Source of the DNA: Clostridia bacterium
GTDB lineage: Bacteria > Bacillota > Clostridia > Oscillospirales > CAG-272
Reading direction: 5' to 3'
Assembly: GCA_017467815.1 (NCBI GenBank)
Contig: JAFUKI010000039.1
Coordinates: 48,407 to 112,406, forward strand
DNA: 64,000 bases
The notes under the pieces are model-generated. The model did not search any database. It was given only the letters and a program-made list of their open reading frames with translations, and was not told the origin of the DNA. How positions within the stretch are numbered: position 1 is the stretch's first letter; each line of letters starts with the position of its first letter. Both the position numbers and the translations under genes were made by a program. This document shows, one piece after another, positions 1-10,108 of the stretch.

Positions 1-442
1 AACAGCTTATTCCTAAATCATAAACAACTTTTTCGGTGAGATCAGCCGCTAAAAGTTTATATCCACTTAGTTTACATACAACGAAAATATTGCTGCCTAC
101 AAAATAATTCTTGTTGTAGTAGCCATAAGCCAGATTGCTTTCTGTGGAAACAATATCCAGATAGGGGACCGGGACCTTTCTTTTAGCATAGGAGGTCTCT
201 TGATACGTTACTTCAACGACCGATTCGGTCTGAGATACGGGATAAAGTTCCGCCAGGTTGATGTCACCGATAACAATGGGTTCCGTTTCCGGCTCGGTTT
301 CAGTTACGGCTTCAGTTTCGGATTCGCTCTCGGTTTGGGCAGCGGTTTCTTCGGGGGGGACCGATTCGGCGGGTTCACAGCCAACCAGCATAAAACAACT
401 GAAAAGCAGCGCTGCAAAAAGCATAATGGTTATCTTTTTCAT
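1..442 (-). CDS. Partial lipoprotein, function unknown (C-terminus beyond left edge)
   Basis: Reads leftward off the window edge; about 147 residues are visible. It starts MKKITIMLFAALLFSCFMLVGCE: a lysine pair, a hydrophobic stretch and an LVGC lipobox, so it is a predicted membrane-anchored lipoprotein. An acidic, Thr/Glu-rich linker (about residues 25-50) follows, then a folded part with no motif I recognise. The start is supported by AAGGAG eight bases upstream and by a promoter at 507-535. No function can be assigned. Confidence 0.8.
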   Translation of the reverse strand, partial: MKKITIMLFAALLFSCFMLVGCEPAESVPPEETAAQTESESETEAVTETEPETEPIVIGDINLAELYPVSQTESVVEVTYQETSYAKRKVPVPYLDIVSTESNLAYGYYNKNYFVGSNIFVVCKLSGYKLLAADLTEKVVYDLGISC

Positions 443-506
443 GGGTGATCTCCTTTCACTTTTCCGGGGTATCTCATTTGTCATTCTATGTCTCCGGTTA
501 AATGTA

Positions 507-535
507 AGGATACCATACTTTTTTATGTTTTGCAA
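507..535 (-). promoter_or_regulatory. Promoter of the left-edge lipoprotein gene
   Basis: On the minus strand, TTGCAA (530-535) and TATCCT (507-512) are separated by 17 bases, about 65 bases ahead of the lipoprotein start. The rest of the 443-660 gap shows no gene. Confidence 0.6.
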
Positions 536-661
536 GTCCTGTCTTACATTTTATTGGTATTTTTCGAAAAAACAATGCTCAAATTTGTTTTACGGAAAGA
601 TACCTCAGAAAGGATATATCCAATTTGCTGAAATACCGTGCAGTATTCCCATTCGGTTATG

Positions 662-706
662 AAAAAACCTCCCGAGAATTCATCTAAGATAGATTCTCAG
701 GAGGGA
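662..706 (-). terminator. Intrinsic terminator after trkH
   Basis: A long hairpin with arms CCTCCCGAGAAT and ATTCTCAGGAGG. Read on the minus strand it is followed by TTTTTT, about 40 bases past the trkH stop. It ends the pheS-to-trkH transcript. Confidence 0.85.
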
Positions 707-744
707 GAGGGATTCTTATGATTTCAAATGCAGAATAGTTCTAC

Positions 745-2220
745 TCAATGCTTCCATGCCGTCTTGCTGAACAAAGCCAGAATCGGGAACAACTCCAGAC
801 GACCCAGCAGCATATTGATGGACAAAAGATATTTGGATACATCGGACAAAAATCCGAAATTCCGGGTAGGACCGACCGCATCAAGACCGGGCCCCACATT
901 GTTGAAACAGGTGGCAACCGCCGTGAAGCAGGTTTCCAGAGATTGACCGGATTCCGCCAAAGTGATCAGCAATACGGAAACGGCGAATATCAGCATATAT
1001 ACCACAAAATACGCAGACACCCCGGTTACAACGGACTGGGGTACATGATTCCCGTCACAGCGGATGGCACGTACTTCTCTCGGATTGAGATAATACCGGA
1101 TTTCCTTCAGGGCAGTCTTGACCATAATGATCAGACGGGAAACCTTAAGCCCACCCGCAGTGGAAGAAGCACATCCGCCGCAGAACATCAGCAGCACCAG
1201 TATTCCCTTGGAGAAGGACGACCATAGATCGAAGTCCGTGGTGGCAAAACCTGATGTTGTTATGATCGAAGCGACCTGGAAGAACGCATACCGCAGAGAA
1301 AGGAAGAAATCGCCGTAGAGTGATCGGATATCCAGCGTGATCAGCAGAACGGCGGATGCAACAATAATCAGATACCACCGCAGCTCGTCACTTTTCAGAA
1401 TACCGAGAATGTTTTTGGTCAAAAGGAAATAGAAAATATTGAAGTTGATACCGAACATCAGGATGAATACACCTATGACCGTTTCAATATACGCACTGTC
1501 ATACGCACCGATGCTGGCATTCTTTGTGGAGAAACCGCCGGTACCTGCCGAAGCGAAGGAATGACAAACCGAGTCAAACAGATCCATTCCGCCGAGCAGC
1601 AGAAGAATGATTTCCGCTAATGTCATTACCGCATAGATCAGATACAGGATCTGCACATTGAACCGCAGTTTGGGTACCAGTTTGCCGAACATGGGTCCGG
1701 GGCTTTCCGCGCGGATGATATATACATCGGATCCTACGGACTGACTCCTCTTTTTATTCTTATCGGATTCAATGGGAAGAATCGCCAGCGCAAAAGCCAG
1801 AACTCCCATGCCGCCGATCCATACAATGAAATGACGCCAGAACTGAATACTGTTCGGCAGGGTCTCCACTTCGGAAAGAATGGTGGAACCTGTGGTAGTA
1901 AAGCCGGAAACCGTCTCAAAAAACGCATCCGCAAACCGGGGAATGGTGCCGCTGATCATAAAGGGCATCGCACCGAATACGGCAAAAACGATCCAGATAA
2001 TTGTAACAACCGCAAACCCTTCCTTGGCAAAAAGGGTGCCTTTGGCAGGTTTTTTGAATCCGCCGAGCAGACCGAGCGCCACCAGAACCAGCGCCGGAAT
2101 CAGAAATGCCGTCACACAGCCGTCGTTATAGATCAGCGAAACCAGAATGGGCAGAACCATCAGAATGGCCAGAACGAAGAAAATCCGGCTGCAAAGATAA
2201 AATATATACCGTATGCTCAT
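745..2220 (-). CDS. trkH: TrkH/KtrB-type potassium transporter, membrane subunit
   Basis: Potassium-translocating membrane subunit of a Trk/Ktr system, about 491 residues with many hydrophobic helices. The four pore loops of the superfamily can be read: SGFTTTGST, SAGTGGFST, TTSGFATTD and NNVGPGLDAVG. Each supplies the Gly-containing filter segment. The start is MSIRYIF, preceded by GGAGG at a suitable distance. A longer reading frame of nine extra codons overlaps trkA and lacks a binding site. It begins 4 bases after the trkA stop, so the two are translationally linked and form one transporter. Identification is firm; Trk versus Ktr subtype is not decided. Confidence 0.95.
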   Translation of the reverse strand: MSIRYIFYLCSRIFFVLAILMVLPILVSLIYNDGCVTAFLIPALVLVALGLLGGFKKPAKGTLFAKEGFAVVTIIWIVFAVFGAMPFMISGTIPRFADAFFETVSGFTTTGSTILSEVETLPNSIQFWRHFIVWIGGMGVLAFALAILPIESDKNKKRSQSVGSDVYIIRAESPGPMFGKLVPKLRFNVQILYLIYAVMTLAEIILLLLGGMDLFDSVCHSFASAGTGGFSTKNASIGAYDSAYIETVIGVFILMFGINFNIFYFLLTKNILGILKSDELRWYLIIVASAVLLITLDIRSLYGDFFLSLRYAFFQVASIITTSGFATTDFDLWSSFSKGILVLLMFCGGCASSTAGGLKVSRLIIMVKTALKEIRYYLNPREVRAIRCDGNHVPQSVVTGVSAYFVVYMLIFAVSVLLITLAESGQSLETCFTAVATCFNNVGPGLDAVGPTRNFGFLSDVSKYLLSINMLLGRLELFPILALFSKTAWKH

Positions 2221-2224
2221 ACCA

Positions 2225-3589
2225 TCATTCCTCCAGAATACCGTCAAGAGAGGAAATGTACAGATTGGTCGTCACTACAATTACGATGTCCCCCGGACAG
2301 ATCACGTCATTGGCGCCGGGATAAATAATGTGACTGCCTCTGACAATACCGGCGATCAGCAGATTCTTTTTGAGTTTCAGATCGCAGAGAGGTGTGCCGA
2401 TTACTTCAGCTTTGTCGGTTGCCACAAACTCCATGGCTTCCACCTGACCGTCAATCAGCTTGTACAGAGTACGGATGGCGGAGTTGCCGGACTGACCGAG
2501 CGCACGGGCGTAGGAGATGATCACATTGGCCATCAGCTGGTTGGGGGAAATACCGCTGTTCAGCTGAATACCGCCTGCCATCCCCAGAAGGGTCTTCTTG
2601 TTGATCTTCGGAATCACTTTCTGTACCCCTTCACTGAGGGCATACAGGGAAAGGATCATATTGCTTTCATCCATACCGGTAAGGGGAATGCAGGCATCCA
2701 TATTACGGATCCCTTCTTCCACCAGCAGTTCATGATCCGAACCGTCACCGTGGATGATCTGCGCTTTGGGCAGTTCCCGCGCCAGTTCAAGACAGCGGTT
2801 TTCATCCGATTCAATGATCTTGACACGCATACCGCTGTCCGTCAGCATCTTTGTCAGATAGTAGGCGATCCTGCTGCCGCCGATGAGCATAACATCCCGG
2901 ATGGGTTCCGAAAGCTCACCGATTTCCCGGAAGAAGCGGTGGATATCCCCGTGGGTCGCTGTCAGATTCAATATATCCCCCGGTTTGATCACATACGCAC
3001 CGGAAGGTACAAGTACCCTGTCCGAACCGGCGCACTGCACAGTACAGACGAGCACTCTTGTTTTGAATTTGGAGGGGAACTGCATCAGGGAAAGCCCTGC
3101 CAGAGGACTTTTTTCCGTAACTTTCAGTTCTACAATATCAATTCGTCCGCTGGCAAAAGAGTCCACTTTGATTGCACTGGGAATCCGAAGGATACGGGAG
3201 ATCGCATTAGCCGCATGATATTCCGGATTGAACATATTGTCAATACCGAATTCACGACGCATGAACTGGATCTGCGCATGGAGATCGGGATTCCGCACAC
3301 GTGCCACGCAGTTTTTCGCACCGAGCCGTTTGGCAATGGTACAGGAAAGCACATTCAGCTCATCCTGGGGCGTACAGGAAATCACAAGATCCGCTTTTTC
3401 CACACCGGCTTCACGAAGGATGTCCGTAACAGCACCGCTGCCGCAGATACCGATGACATCATAGGATTCCTGTACGGCATTGATCACGGAGGGCAGAGTA
3501 TCAATAATGGATATATTGTGATTTTCTGCAAGGAGGGAAGCTACCAGTTCTTCACCGGTCTTCCCACATCCGATAATGATAATATTCAT
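2225..3589 (-). CDS. trkA: Trk potassium uptake regulatory subunit TrkA
   Basis: Cytosolic NAD(H)-binding regulator of the adjacent TrkH pore, 454 residues. It has the duplicated layout of full-length TrkA: N-terminal Rossmann domain (MNIIIIGCGKTGEEL, then D at the strand end), a RCK-C domain near residues 135-220, a second Rossmann half (MLIGGSRIAYYL) from about 230, and a second RCK-C domain at the C-terminus. Single-domain KtrA proteins are half this length. Binding site GGAGG precedes the ATG. It sits between the phosphoribosyltransferase gene and trkH on the same strand, without a clear promoter of its own, so it is probably part of the long leftward transcript. Confidence 0.95.
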   Translation of the reverse strand: MNIIIIGCGKTGEELVASLLAENHNISIIDTLPSVINAVQESYDVIGICGSGAVTDILREAGVEKADLVISCTPQDELNVLSCTIAKRLGAKNCVARVRNPDLHAQIQFMRREFGIDNMFNPEYHAANAISRILRIPSAIKVDSFASGRIDIVELKVTEKSPLAGLSLMQFPSKFKTRVLVCTVQCAGSDRVLVPSGAYVIKPGDILNLTATHGDIHRFFREIGELSEPIRDVMLIGGSRIAYYLTKMLTDSGMRVKIIESDENRCLELARELPKAQIIHGDGSDHELLVEEGIRNMDACIPLTGMDESNMILSLYALSEGVQKVIPKINKKTLLGMAGGIQLNSGISPNQLMANVIISYARALGQSGNSAIRTLYKLIDGQVEAMEFVATDKAEVIGTPLCDLKLKKNLLIAGIVRGSHIIYPGANDVICPGDIVIVVTTNLYISSLDGILEE

Positions 3590-3646
3590 AATGTTTCCTC
3601 CATTTATCGTAAATTTAGCGCAGTGAATAATGAAAGCAGCGTATAA

Positions 3647-4216
3647 TTAAAACAGAGAACCGTCCATAACCGTGCCGTCCGGATTGAACAGCGGGAGTTT
3701 TTCCAGATAGATAATATCCTCTCTGGTCTGTGCATCCCCTTCGGCGAGAATCGCCATCTTACCGGCAATAATGCCGCCGGCAGCTTTCACCAGTTCTTCA
3801 ACAGCACGGAGGCTTTCCCCGGTGGAAATTACGTCATCTACCAGCAGAATCCGCTTGCCGCACATCAGCTCTGCATCGGTTTTGTCCAGAAACAGCTCCT
3901 GTTCACCGGCTGTGGTGATGGACTGAACCGTAACCTTGAACACACCCTGCATATAGGCTTTTGCCTTTTTGCGGGCGATGAAATACTTCTGATTTCCGGC
4001 AAGACGTGCCATTTCGTGGGCAAGCGGAATTCCTTTTGCTTCCGCAGTAATGATGTAATCGTATGCGGGGGCAATTTTCAGCAAAGCCTCCGCTGCCGCA
4101 GTGGTCAGTTCCGGATCACCAAAGATGACAAATGCGCCAATGGACAGATTTTCGTTCACAGGACAAATGGGCAGATCTCTGCGAAGCCCGGCAATGGTCA
4201 TAGGATAACTTTTCAT
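3647..4216 (-). CDS. Phosphoribosyltransferase-family protein (adenine PRT-like)
   Basis: About 189 residues. The PRPP-binding signature of type I phosphoribosyltransferases is clear: ILLVDDVISTGESL, with the paired acidic residues and the TG loop. The stretch AEAKGIPLAHEMARLAG upstream resembles adenine phosphoribosyltransferase. Likely role: purine base salvage with PRPP, or a regulatory PRT-like protein. Two adjacent ATGs (4219 and 4216) follow GGAGG; the second has better spacing and was chosen. A longer open frame to 4270 is unlikely to be translated. It lies between pheT and trkA on the same strand. Substrate is not certain. Confidence 0.8.
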   Translation of the reverse strand: MKSYPMTIAGLRRDLPICPVNENLSIGAFVIFGDPELTTAAAEALLKIAPAYDYIITAEAKGIPLAHEMARLAGNQKYFIARKKAKAYMQGVFKVTVQSITTAGEQELFLDKTDAELMCGKRILLVDDVISTGESLRAVEELVKAAGGIIAGKMAILAEGDAQTREDIIYLEKLPLFNPDGTVMDGSLF

Positions 4217-4304
4217 CATAAACCTCCATTCCAAAAGACAGAAGGGAAACAGGTCACCCCCATTTCCCACCGTCCATTTATCGTTAACTCAATTCTATTG
4301 TGTA

Positions 4305-6731
4305 TTACTTACGCAGGGTAATACCGTGTGCAGCAGCCAGCTTATCCAGAATCTTGGTAACGGTAGCATCGGCTTCTTCATCGGTCATGGTGTGGTCATC
4401 GGCACGGAGCATAACTGCATAGGAAACACTCTTCTTGCCTTCACCGATCTGTGCACCGCGGTAAATGTCAAACAGTTCCGCAGATTCCACAACCTTACCG
4501 CCGCATTCCTTGATCTCCTTCGCAATGGTGCCGACAGCAGTATCTTCATCACATACAAAGGAGAAATCGCGTTCCAGAGCAGGGTACTTGGGCAGAGGCT
4601 TGTAATCCATCATCAGACGGCGAACATCAAACAGGGTGTTCATTGCCAGTTCGCACACATATACAGGGGTTACAAAATTGTAGTTTTCAGCTACGGCAGG
4701 ATGGATTTCACCGAATAGAGCGATTTCCTTGTCACCCTTATACAGCTTTGCACAGCGTCCGGGATGGAAGGTAGGTTCACTGTCGCAGGAAACGTAGTCA
4801 ACATCGGTAATGCCGGCAATGTACAGAATGGCTTCCAGATAACCCTTCATGCGATAGAAACCGCTGCCGGTCTTGTCTGCTTCGGAAACAAAACCGATGG
4901 AAAGACGTCCGGGTTCTTCGGGCAGTTCCCCTTCCTTGGTAGGCAGATAAACCTTACCCATTTCAAACAGAGCCACATTCTTGTTCTTTACAGACGTATT
5001 GTCAGACAGAACTTTCAGCATGGAAGGCAGCATGGTGGTACGCATAACGGAAGTATCTTCACCCAGAGGATTGGAGATTACCACGGACTTACGGCGTACA
5101 TCGGTTTCTGCCAGACGGATCTTCTGATAATAAGAGGGGCTGATAAAGGAGAAGGTTTCGATTTCATCCAGACCCATACCGCACAGCATATCACGCAGAT
5201 GCATATCAAAGTTCTGGCGTTCTGTGCGTGCGCCTACAGTGGGAGTAGCAGCTGCAGACAGGGTGGATGCAATCATATTGTAACCGTAAATACGAAGAAC
5301 TTCTTCCGCCAGGTCATTCATGCAGCGAACATCATCACGGTAAGTGGGAACGGTCAGGGTGCACAAATCCTCGCTGACAGCAAAATCCAGGGAATGGAAT
5401 ACATCGGCCATATATTCTCTGGTCAGATTTACACCAAGGAAGGTGTTGATCTTTTCCGCATCCAGAGGCATGGTGAAAGGTACCTTCTTTTCGGGATATA
5501 CATCAATGGTACCGTCAACCACTTCACCGGCATTCAGCAGTGCCACCAGTTCGCAGGCACGATCCAGAGCAGGCATGGTGTTTTCACAGTCCAGACCCTT
5601 TTCAAAACGTGCGGAGGATTCGGTGCGCATACCCTGCTTCTTGGCGGTAACACGAACATTGCCGGGATGGAACATAGCGGATTCAAATACAACCGTTACG
5701 GTTTCATCGGTAATTTCGCTGTTCAGACCGCCCATAACACCTGCCAGAGCAACTGCTTTCTTTTCATCTGCGATAACCAGGGAAGCAGCATCGAGAGTGT
5801 GCTGCTGATCGTCCAGAGAAACAAAGGTTTCTCCTTCAGCGGCATTGCGGACAATAATATGGGAACCGTCCAGGCACTTGTAGTCAAAGGCGTGCATCGG
5901 CTGACCGTATTCCAGCATAACATAGTTGGTGATGTCTACAATGTTGTTGATCGGACGAACACCGGAAGCGCGCAGACGCATACGGAGCCACAGGGGAGAG
6001 GGCGCGATCTTTACATTTTTAACAACACGCGCAGAGTAACGGGTACAGAGTGTGGGATTGTTGATATCTACGGAAAGATACTTTTCAATGGTTTCACCGT
6101 CATTCCGTACAGCCGGCTTGGGGGCTTCGGGAATGTTCAGGGGCTTGCCGAAGGATACTGCGGTTTCTCTTGCCAGACCGATTACGGACAGGCAATCGGG
6201 ACGGTTGGAAGTGATCTCGAATTCCACAGCAGTATCGGAAAGCATCAGAACCTTGCGGATGTCTTCCCCGATGGGCGCATCAGCCAGACCAACATCATTC
6301 AGAATCAGAATACCGTCTTCGATGGCACCGGGCATATCGTGGGTGGTCAGACCCAGCTCACCGATGGAACAGAGCATACCGCAGGAAACTTCACCGCGGA
6401 GCTTGCCCTTCTTGATCTTGATGCCGCCGGGCAGATTGGAACCGTCGGTAGCCACAGGAACTACAGCACCGGCAAACACATTGCTGGCACCGGTAACGAT
6501 CTGTACAGGCGATTCAGCACCGATCTCAACCTGGCAGATTACCAGATGGTCGGAATTGGCGTGGGGGACAACGGAGAGGATCTTGCCCACAACAACACCG
6601 GTGATATCTTCGGCAAGAACTTCGTAGGTTTCTACTTTGGAACCGGTCATGGTCATCCGGTCACAGTAATCTTTTATATTAATATCGCTGACATCAGTGA
6701 AATCTGCCAGCCAGTTCATGGAAAGCTGCAT
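4305..6731 (-). CDS. pheT: Phenylalanine-tRNA ligase beta subunit
   Basis: Beta chain of the (alpha-beta)2 phenylalanyl-tRNA synthetase, 808 residues, the usual full length. Domains in order: N-terminal EMAP/tRNA-binding-like domain (about 40-150, VVVGKILSVVPHANSDHL), B3/B4 editing domain (about 210-380), B5 domain (about 405-475), and the C-terminal ferredoxin-fold anticodon-binding domain (KYPALERDFSFVCDE onward). It pairs with pheS immediately upstream (63-base gap) and shares its T-box control. Confidence 0.98.
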   Translation of the reverse strand: MQLSMNWLADFTDVSDINIKDYCDRMTMTGSKVETYEVLAEDITGVVVGKILSVVPHANSDHLVICQVEIGAESPVQIVTGASNVFAGAVVPVATDGSNLPGGIKIKKGKLRGEVSCGMLCSIGELGLTTHDMPGAIEDGILILNDVGLADAPIGEDIRKVLMLSDTAVEFEITSNRPDCLSVIGLARETAVSFGKPLNIPEAPKPAVRNDGETIEKYLSVDINNPTLCTRYSARVVKNVKIAPSPLWLRMRLRASGVRPINNIVDITNYVMLEYGQPMHAFDYKCLDGSHIIVRNAAEGETFVSLDDQQHTLDAASLVIADEKKAVALAGVMGGLNSEITDETVTVVFESAMFHPGNVRVTAKKQGMRTESSARFEKGLDCENTMPALDRACELVALLNAGEVVDGTIDVYPEKKVPFTMPLDAEKINTFLGVNLTREYMADVFHSLDFAVSEDLCTLTVPTYRDDVRCMNDLAEEVLRIYGYNMIASTLSAAATPTVGARTERQNFDMHLRDMLCGMGLDEIETFSFISPSYYQKIRLAETDVRRKSVVISNPLGEDTSVMRTTMLPSMLKVLSDNTSVKNKNVALFEMGKVYLPTKEGELPEEPGRLSIGFVSEADKTGSGFYRMKGYLEAILYIAGITDVDYVSCDSEPTFHPGRCAKLYKGDKEIALFGEIHPAVAENYNFVTPVYVCELAMNTLFDVRRLMMDYKPLPKYPALERDFSFVCDEDTAVGTIAKEIKECGGKVVESAELFDIYRGAQIGEGKKSVSYAVMLRADDHTMTDEEADATVTKILDKLAAAHGITLRK

Positions 6732-6794
6732 ATTTGAATACCTTTCTATCGTTCAAAGTTTTATCGGAAATACAATGCCGGGTACTGACTGTCA

Positions 6795-7808
6795 TCAGAA
6801 CTGATGCAGGAAACGGATGTCGTTTTCATACAGATGACGCATATCGTCAATGTGGTATTTCAGCATAACAATACGTTCCACACCGAGACCGAAAGCAAAA
6901 CCGCTGTAAACTTCCGGGTCAATGTTGCACATCCGCAGTACATTGGGATGAACCATACCGGCACCGAGAATTTCGATCCAGCCTTCACCCTTGCAGAGAC
7001 GGCAGCCTTTACCGCCGCAGGCAAAGCAGGAAACGTCAACTTCCGCAGAAGGTTCGGTGAAAGGGAAATGGTGAGGACGGAAACGGATCTTTGTATCTTC
7101 TCCGAACATGGTCTTTGCGAACATTTCCAGCGTACCCTTCAGATCCCCCATGGTGATACCCTTGTCCACTACAAGACCTTCGCACTGGTGGAACAGGGGA
7201 GAGTGGGTTGCGTCCACAGCATCGGAACGGTATACACGGCCGGGAGAAATAATCTTGATCGGCGGCTGTGTGTTTTCCATAACACGTGCCTGAACGGGGG
7301 AAGTCTGGGAACGGAGAAGAATATTTTCCGTAATATAGAAGGTATCCTGTGTATCTCTTGCCGGGTGATCCTTGGGGATGTTCAGCGCCTGGAAATTGTA
7401 GTAGTCATATTCTACTTCCGGACCTTCGGCGATGGAGTAACCCATACCCAAAAAGATTTCTTCCAGCTGACGCTGAACCAGCGCAAGAGGATGGCACTTG
7501 CCCACGGGAATCTTGCTGCCGGGAACGGTAACATCCAGCTTTTCCGCCTTCAGCTTGGCTTCCAGAGCCGCTGTTTTGGCTGCAGAAGACATCTTTTCGA
7601 TTTCCGCTTCGATTTCCGCACGTACATCGTTTGCCAGCTGACCGATGATCGGTCTTTCTTCGGGAGTGAGCTTACCCATACCGCGCAGAACGGCAGTCAG
7701 TTCACCCTTTTTACCCAGATACTTGATGCGAAGCGCTTCGATATCCGCATTTTCGGCAGACAGAGCGGCAAGCGCTTCCGATTTGATTTTGAGAAGTGTG
7801 TCTTTCAT
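6795..7808 (-). CDS. pheS: Phenylalanine-tRNA ligase alpha subunit
   Basis: Catalytic class II subunit, 337 residues, normal length. An N-terminal coiled coil (residues 1-90) precedes the class II core. Motif 2 ([20 protein letters not shown]) and motif 3 ([16 protein letters not shown]) are intact, and the [16 protein letters not shown] segment is diagnostic. First gene of the leftward operon pheS-pheT-PRT-trkA-trkH, behind a strong promoter and a Phe-specific T-box. Confidence 0.98.
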   Translation of the reverse strand: MKDTLLKIKSEALAALSAENADIEALRIKYLGKKGELTAVLRGMGKLTPEERPIIGQLANDVRAEIEAEIEKMSSAAKTAALEAKLKAEKLDVTVPGSKIPVGKCHPLALVQRQLEEIFLGMGYSIAEGPEVEYDYYNFQALNIPKDHPARDTQDTFYITENILLRSQTSPVQARVMENTQPPIKIISPGRVYRSDAVDATHSPLFHQCEGLVVDKGITMGDLKGTLEMFAKTMFGEDTKIRFRPHHFPFTEPSAEVDVSCFACGGKGCRLCKGEGWIEILGAGMVHPNVLRMCNIDPEVYSGFAFGLGVERIVMLKYHIDDMRHLYENDIRFLHQF

Positions 7809-7861
7809 TGTTTTACCTCAGAAAAATTAGTATACAGATTTGGAAAAGCGGCGCAAAATAA

Positions 7862-8104
7862 AAACAGCCCCCTCCCACATAAACAGGGACGAGGCGAAAG
7901 CTCCGCGGTACCACCCAGATTCCGGCATAGAAACACCGGCACTCACGGGGATAACGGACCCACCGGGATAAAATCCAGCTCAGAAGTGAAATGCCGTACA
8001 ACAGGTACAGGACAGCTCCCAGCCAATGGCCATCCTTCTCTGCAAGTACCGATACAGTCATACCGGCGAGCTTCTTCAACGCTTTTGATAAAAAACAATT
8101 ATAC
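7862..8104 (-). promoter_or_regulatory. T-box riboswitch (Phe specifier) of pheST
   Basis: The minus strand holds the antiterminator T-box sequence GGGTGGTACCGCGG with the UGG bulge for uncharged tRNA. A competing terminator hairpin (GGGACGAGGCGAAAGCT region) and a T tract follow before pheS. Upstream are stem I (base pair arms AAGCTC and GAGCT near 8070 and 7978) and the CGTTATC / GTGAGTG stem III elements. In stem I the specifier loop reads TTC followed by AC, a phenylalanine codon. Uncharged tRNA-Phe should favour read-through. Confidence 0.93.
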
Positions 8105-8110
8105 CAATAT

Positions 8111-8139
8111 AGTATACCACGAATTTCCCCAAAGTGCAA
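8111..8139 (-). promoter_or_regulatory. Promoter of the pheST operon
   Basis: Minus strand TTGCAC (8134-8139) and TATACT (8111-8116) with a 17-base spacer, just ahead of the T-box leader. Confidence 0.85.
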
Positions 8140-8344
8140 TAGATAATTGAGAAAAAAGGCAGAATTTTTCAAATTATACAGTAGGTTTCCGAAATCCCTG
8201 TTTTCACCAATTTTTTGCGTTAAAGGATGCTGAGTAAAAATAATTTCGGATAAAAAAGGGATAAAACAGCAAAAATCACCCATATATAGTGGATATACAC
8301 ATAAAACGACACAAGATATCGTAAAATATTTACTGAAAATACAT

Positions 8345-8373
8345 TTGAAATTTGGAAAGATATGTGGTATAAT
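8345..8373 (+). promoter_or_regulatory. Promoter of fhs-tsaE-tsaB
   Basis: TTGAAA (8345-8350), 17 bases, TATAAT (8368-8373); the 5' leader is only about 55 bases, too short for a folded riboswitch. Divergent from the pheST promoter; the 8140-8344 stretch between them is AT-rich and shows nothing else. Confidence 0.85.
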
Positions 8374-8434
8374 AATGTCACGCGTTGAAAACACACCGAC
8401 AAAACAAAAAAACGAAATCATTTGGAGGATCGAT

Positions 8435-10108
8435 ATGTTGACAGACATCGAAATCGCACAGCAGACACAGTTGAAGCCCATCCAGGAGATCGCGGCTGAA
8501 GTAAATGTACAGCCCGAAGAACTGGAGCTGTACGGAAAGTATAAAGCAAAGATCACAGATGACGTTTCCAAGCGCCTGGCAGACAAGCCCGACGGTAAAC
8601 TGATTCTGGTTACAGCCATCAACCCCACTCCCGCCGGCGAAGGTAAGACCACCACAACCGTAGGTCTGGGTATGGCTATGAAGAAGATCGGCAAGAACAG
8701 CATTATCGCACTCCGCGAACCTTCCCTCGGTCCTGTTTTCGGTATCAAGGGCGGTGCGGCAGGCGGCGGATATGCACAGGTTCTGCCCATGGAAGACATC
8801 AACCTCCACTTTACCGGAGACTTCCACGCCATCACAGCAGCCAACAACCTGCTCTGCGCCCTGATTGACAACCACATCCAGCAGGGCAATGAACTGGATA
8901 TCGACACCAGACGCATCATCTTCTCCCGTGTAACCGATACCAACGACCGTGCTCTGCGTAATGTTGTACTGGGTCTGGGCGGCAGAATCGAAGGTGTGCC
9001 GAGAGAAGACCACTTCATGATCACCGTTGCCAGTGAAGTTATGGCAATTCTCTGTCTGGCAGAAGACCTTGCCGACCTCAAGAAGCGTCTCGGCAATATT
9101 CTGGTTGCATACACCAGAACCGGCAAGCCCGTATATGCAAAGGATCTGAAGGCAGAAGGTTCCATGACCGTTCTGCTGAAGGACGCCATTAAGCCGAATC
9201 TGGTACAGACCACCGAAAATACCCCCGCACTGATCCACGGCGGTCCCTTCGCCAATATCGCTCATGGCTGTAACTCCGTACGCGCTACCAAACTGGCGTT
9301 GAAAATGGCGGATTACACCATCACAGAAGCAGGCTTCGGCGCTGACCTGGGTGCTGAAAAGTTCTTGGACATCAAGTGCAGATTTGCCGGTCTGAAGCCC
9401 TCTGCCATCGTTCTGGTTGCCACCGTACGTGCCCTGAAGTACAACGGCGGCGTTCCCAAGGATATGCTGAAGGAAGAAAACGTAGAAGCCCTGCTGAAAG
9501 GCGGCGTAAACCTGGAAGCACATATTTCCAACCTGCAGAAATACAAGGTACCCGTGGTTGTTGCCATCAACCGTTTTGAAACCGACACCGATGCCGAACT
9601 GAAGACCGTTGAAGAAATCTGTCTCCGCAACGGCGCGGATTTCGCTCTGTCCGAAGTATTTGCAAAGGGCGGCGAAGGCGGTATGGAACTGGCTGAAAAG
9701 GTAGTTGCAGCCTGCGAAAAGCCCTCCGATTTTGCACCGATCTACGAAGATTCTCTGTCCATCAAGGAAAAGATCGAATGCGTTGCCAGAGAAATCTACG
9801 GCGCAGACGGTGTAGACTATGACGCAGCCGCAAGCAAAGCCATCGCTGAAATCGAAGCATTGGATCCCGCTTACGCACGTTTCCCCGTATGCATGGCAAA
9901 GACCCAGTACTCTCTGTCCGACGATATGACCAAGCTGGGCCGTCCCTCCGGCTTCAGAATCCGTGTACGTGAAGTAAAGGTTTCCGCAGGTGCAGGGTTT
10001 GTAGTTGTACTGACCGGCGCGATCATGACCATGCCCGGTCTGCCCAAGATTCCTGCAGCCAACCGCATTGATATTGATGAAAACGGAAACATCACAGGAC
10101 TGTTTTAA
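8435..10108 (+). CDS. fhs: Formate-tetrahydrofolate ligase
   Basis: ATP-dependent formyl-THF synthetase, 557 residues, standard length. It activates formate onto tetrahydrofolate for purine synthesis and the methyl branch of one-carbon metabolism. The nucleotide-binding loop [13 protein letters not shown] is near residue 65, and the N10-formyl-THF synthetase signatures [14 protein letters not shown] and FTGDFHAI follow. The start [10 protein letters not shown] is preceded by TTGGAGG at good spacing; an upstream in-frame ATG is not supported. The stop overlaps the tsaE start (TAATG). Confidence 0.98.
   Translation: MLTDIEIAQQTQLKPIQEIAAEVNVQPEELELYGKYKAKITDDVSKRLADKPDGKLILVTAINPTPAGEGKTTTTVGLGMAMKKIGKNSIIALREPSLGPVFGIKGGAAGGGYAQVLPMEDINLHFTGDFHAITAANNLLCALIDNHIQQGNELDIDTRRIIFSRVTDTNDRALRNVVLGLGGRIEGVPREDHFMITVASEVMAILCLAEDLADLKKRLGNILVAYTRTGKPVYAKDLKAEGSMTVLLKDAIKPNLVQTTENTPALIHGGPFANIAHGCNSVRATKLALKMADYTITEAGFGADLGAEKFLDIKCRFAGLKPSAIVLVATVRALKYNGGVPKDMLKEENVEALLKGGVNLEAHISNLQKYKVPVVVAINRFETDTDAELKTVEEICLRNGADFALSEVFAKGGEGGMELAEKVVAACEKPSDFAPIYEDSLSIKEKIECVAREIYGADGVDYDAAASKAIAEIEALDPAYARFPVCMAKTQYSLSDDMTKLGRPSGFRIRVREVKVSAGAGFVVVLTGAIMTMPGLPKIPAANRIDIDENGNITGLF

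Noticed and set aside
2213..3646. Long rightward open frames opposite trkA, pheT, pheS, fhs and the carboxyltransferase
   Set aside because: They are antisense shadows: no binding sites, Cys/His/Gly-rich composition without domains, and the opposite strand holds complete conserved proteins.
8374..8434. Folate riboswitch before fhs
   Set aside because: The leader is only about 60 bases and lacks a conserved fold; nothing supports it.
7813..9255. A 480-codon leftward open frame crossing the pheST leader and fhs
   Set aside because: It covers the T-box and the fhs coding sequence in antisense and has no start signal or recognisable domain.
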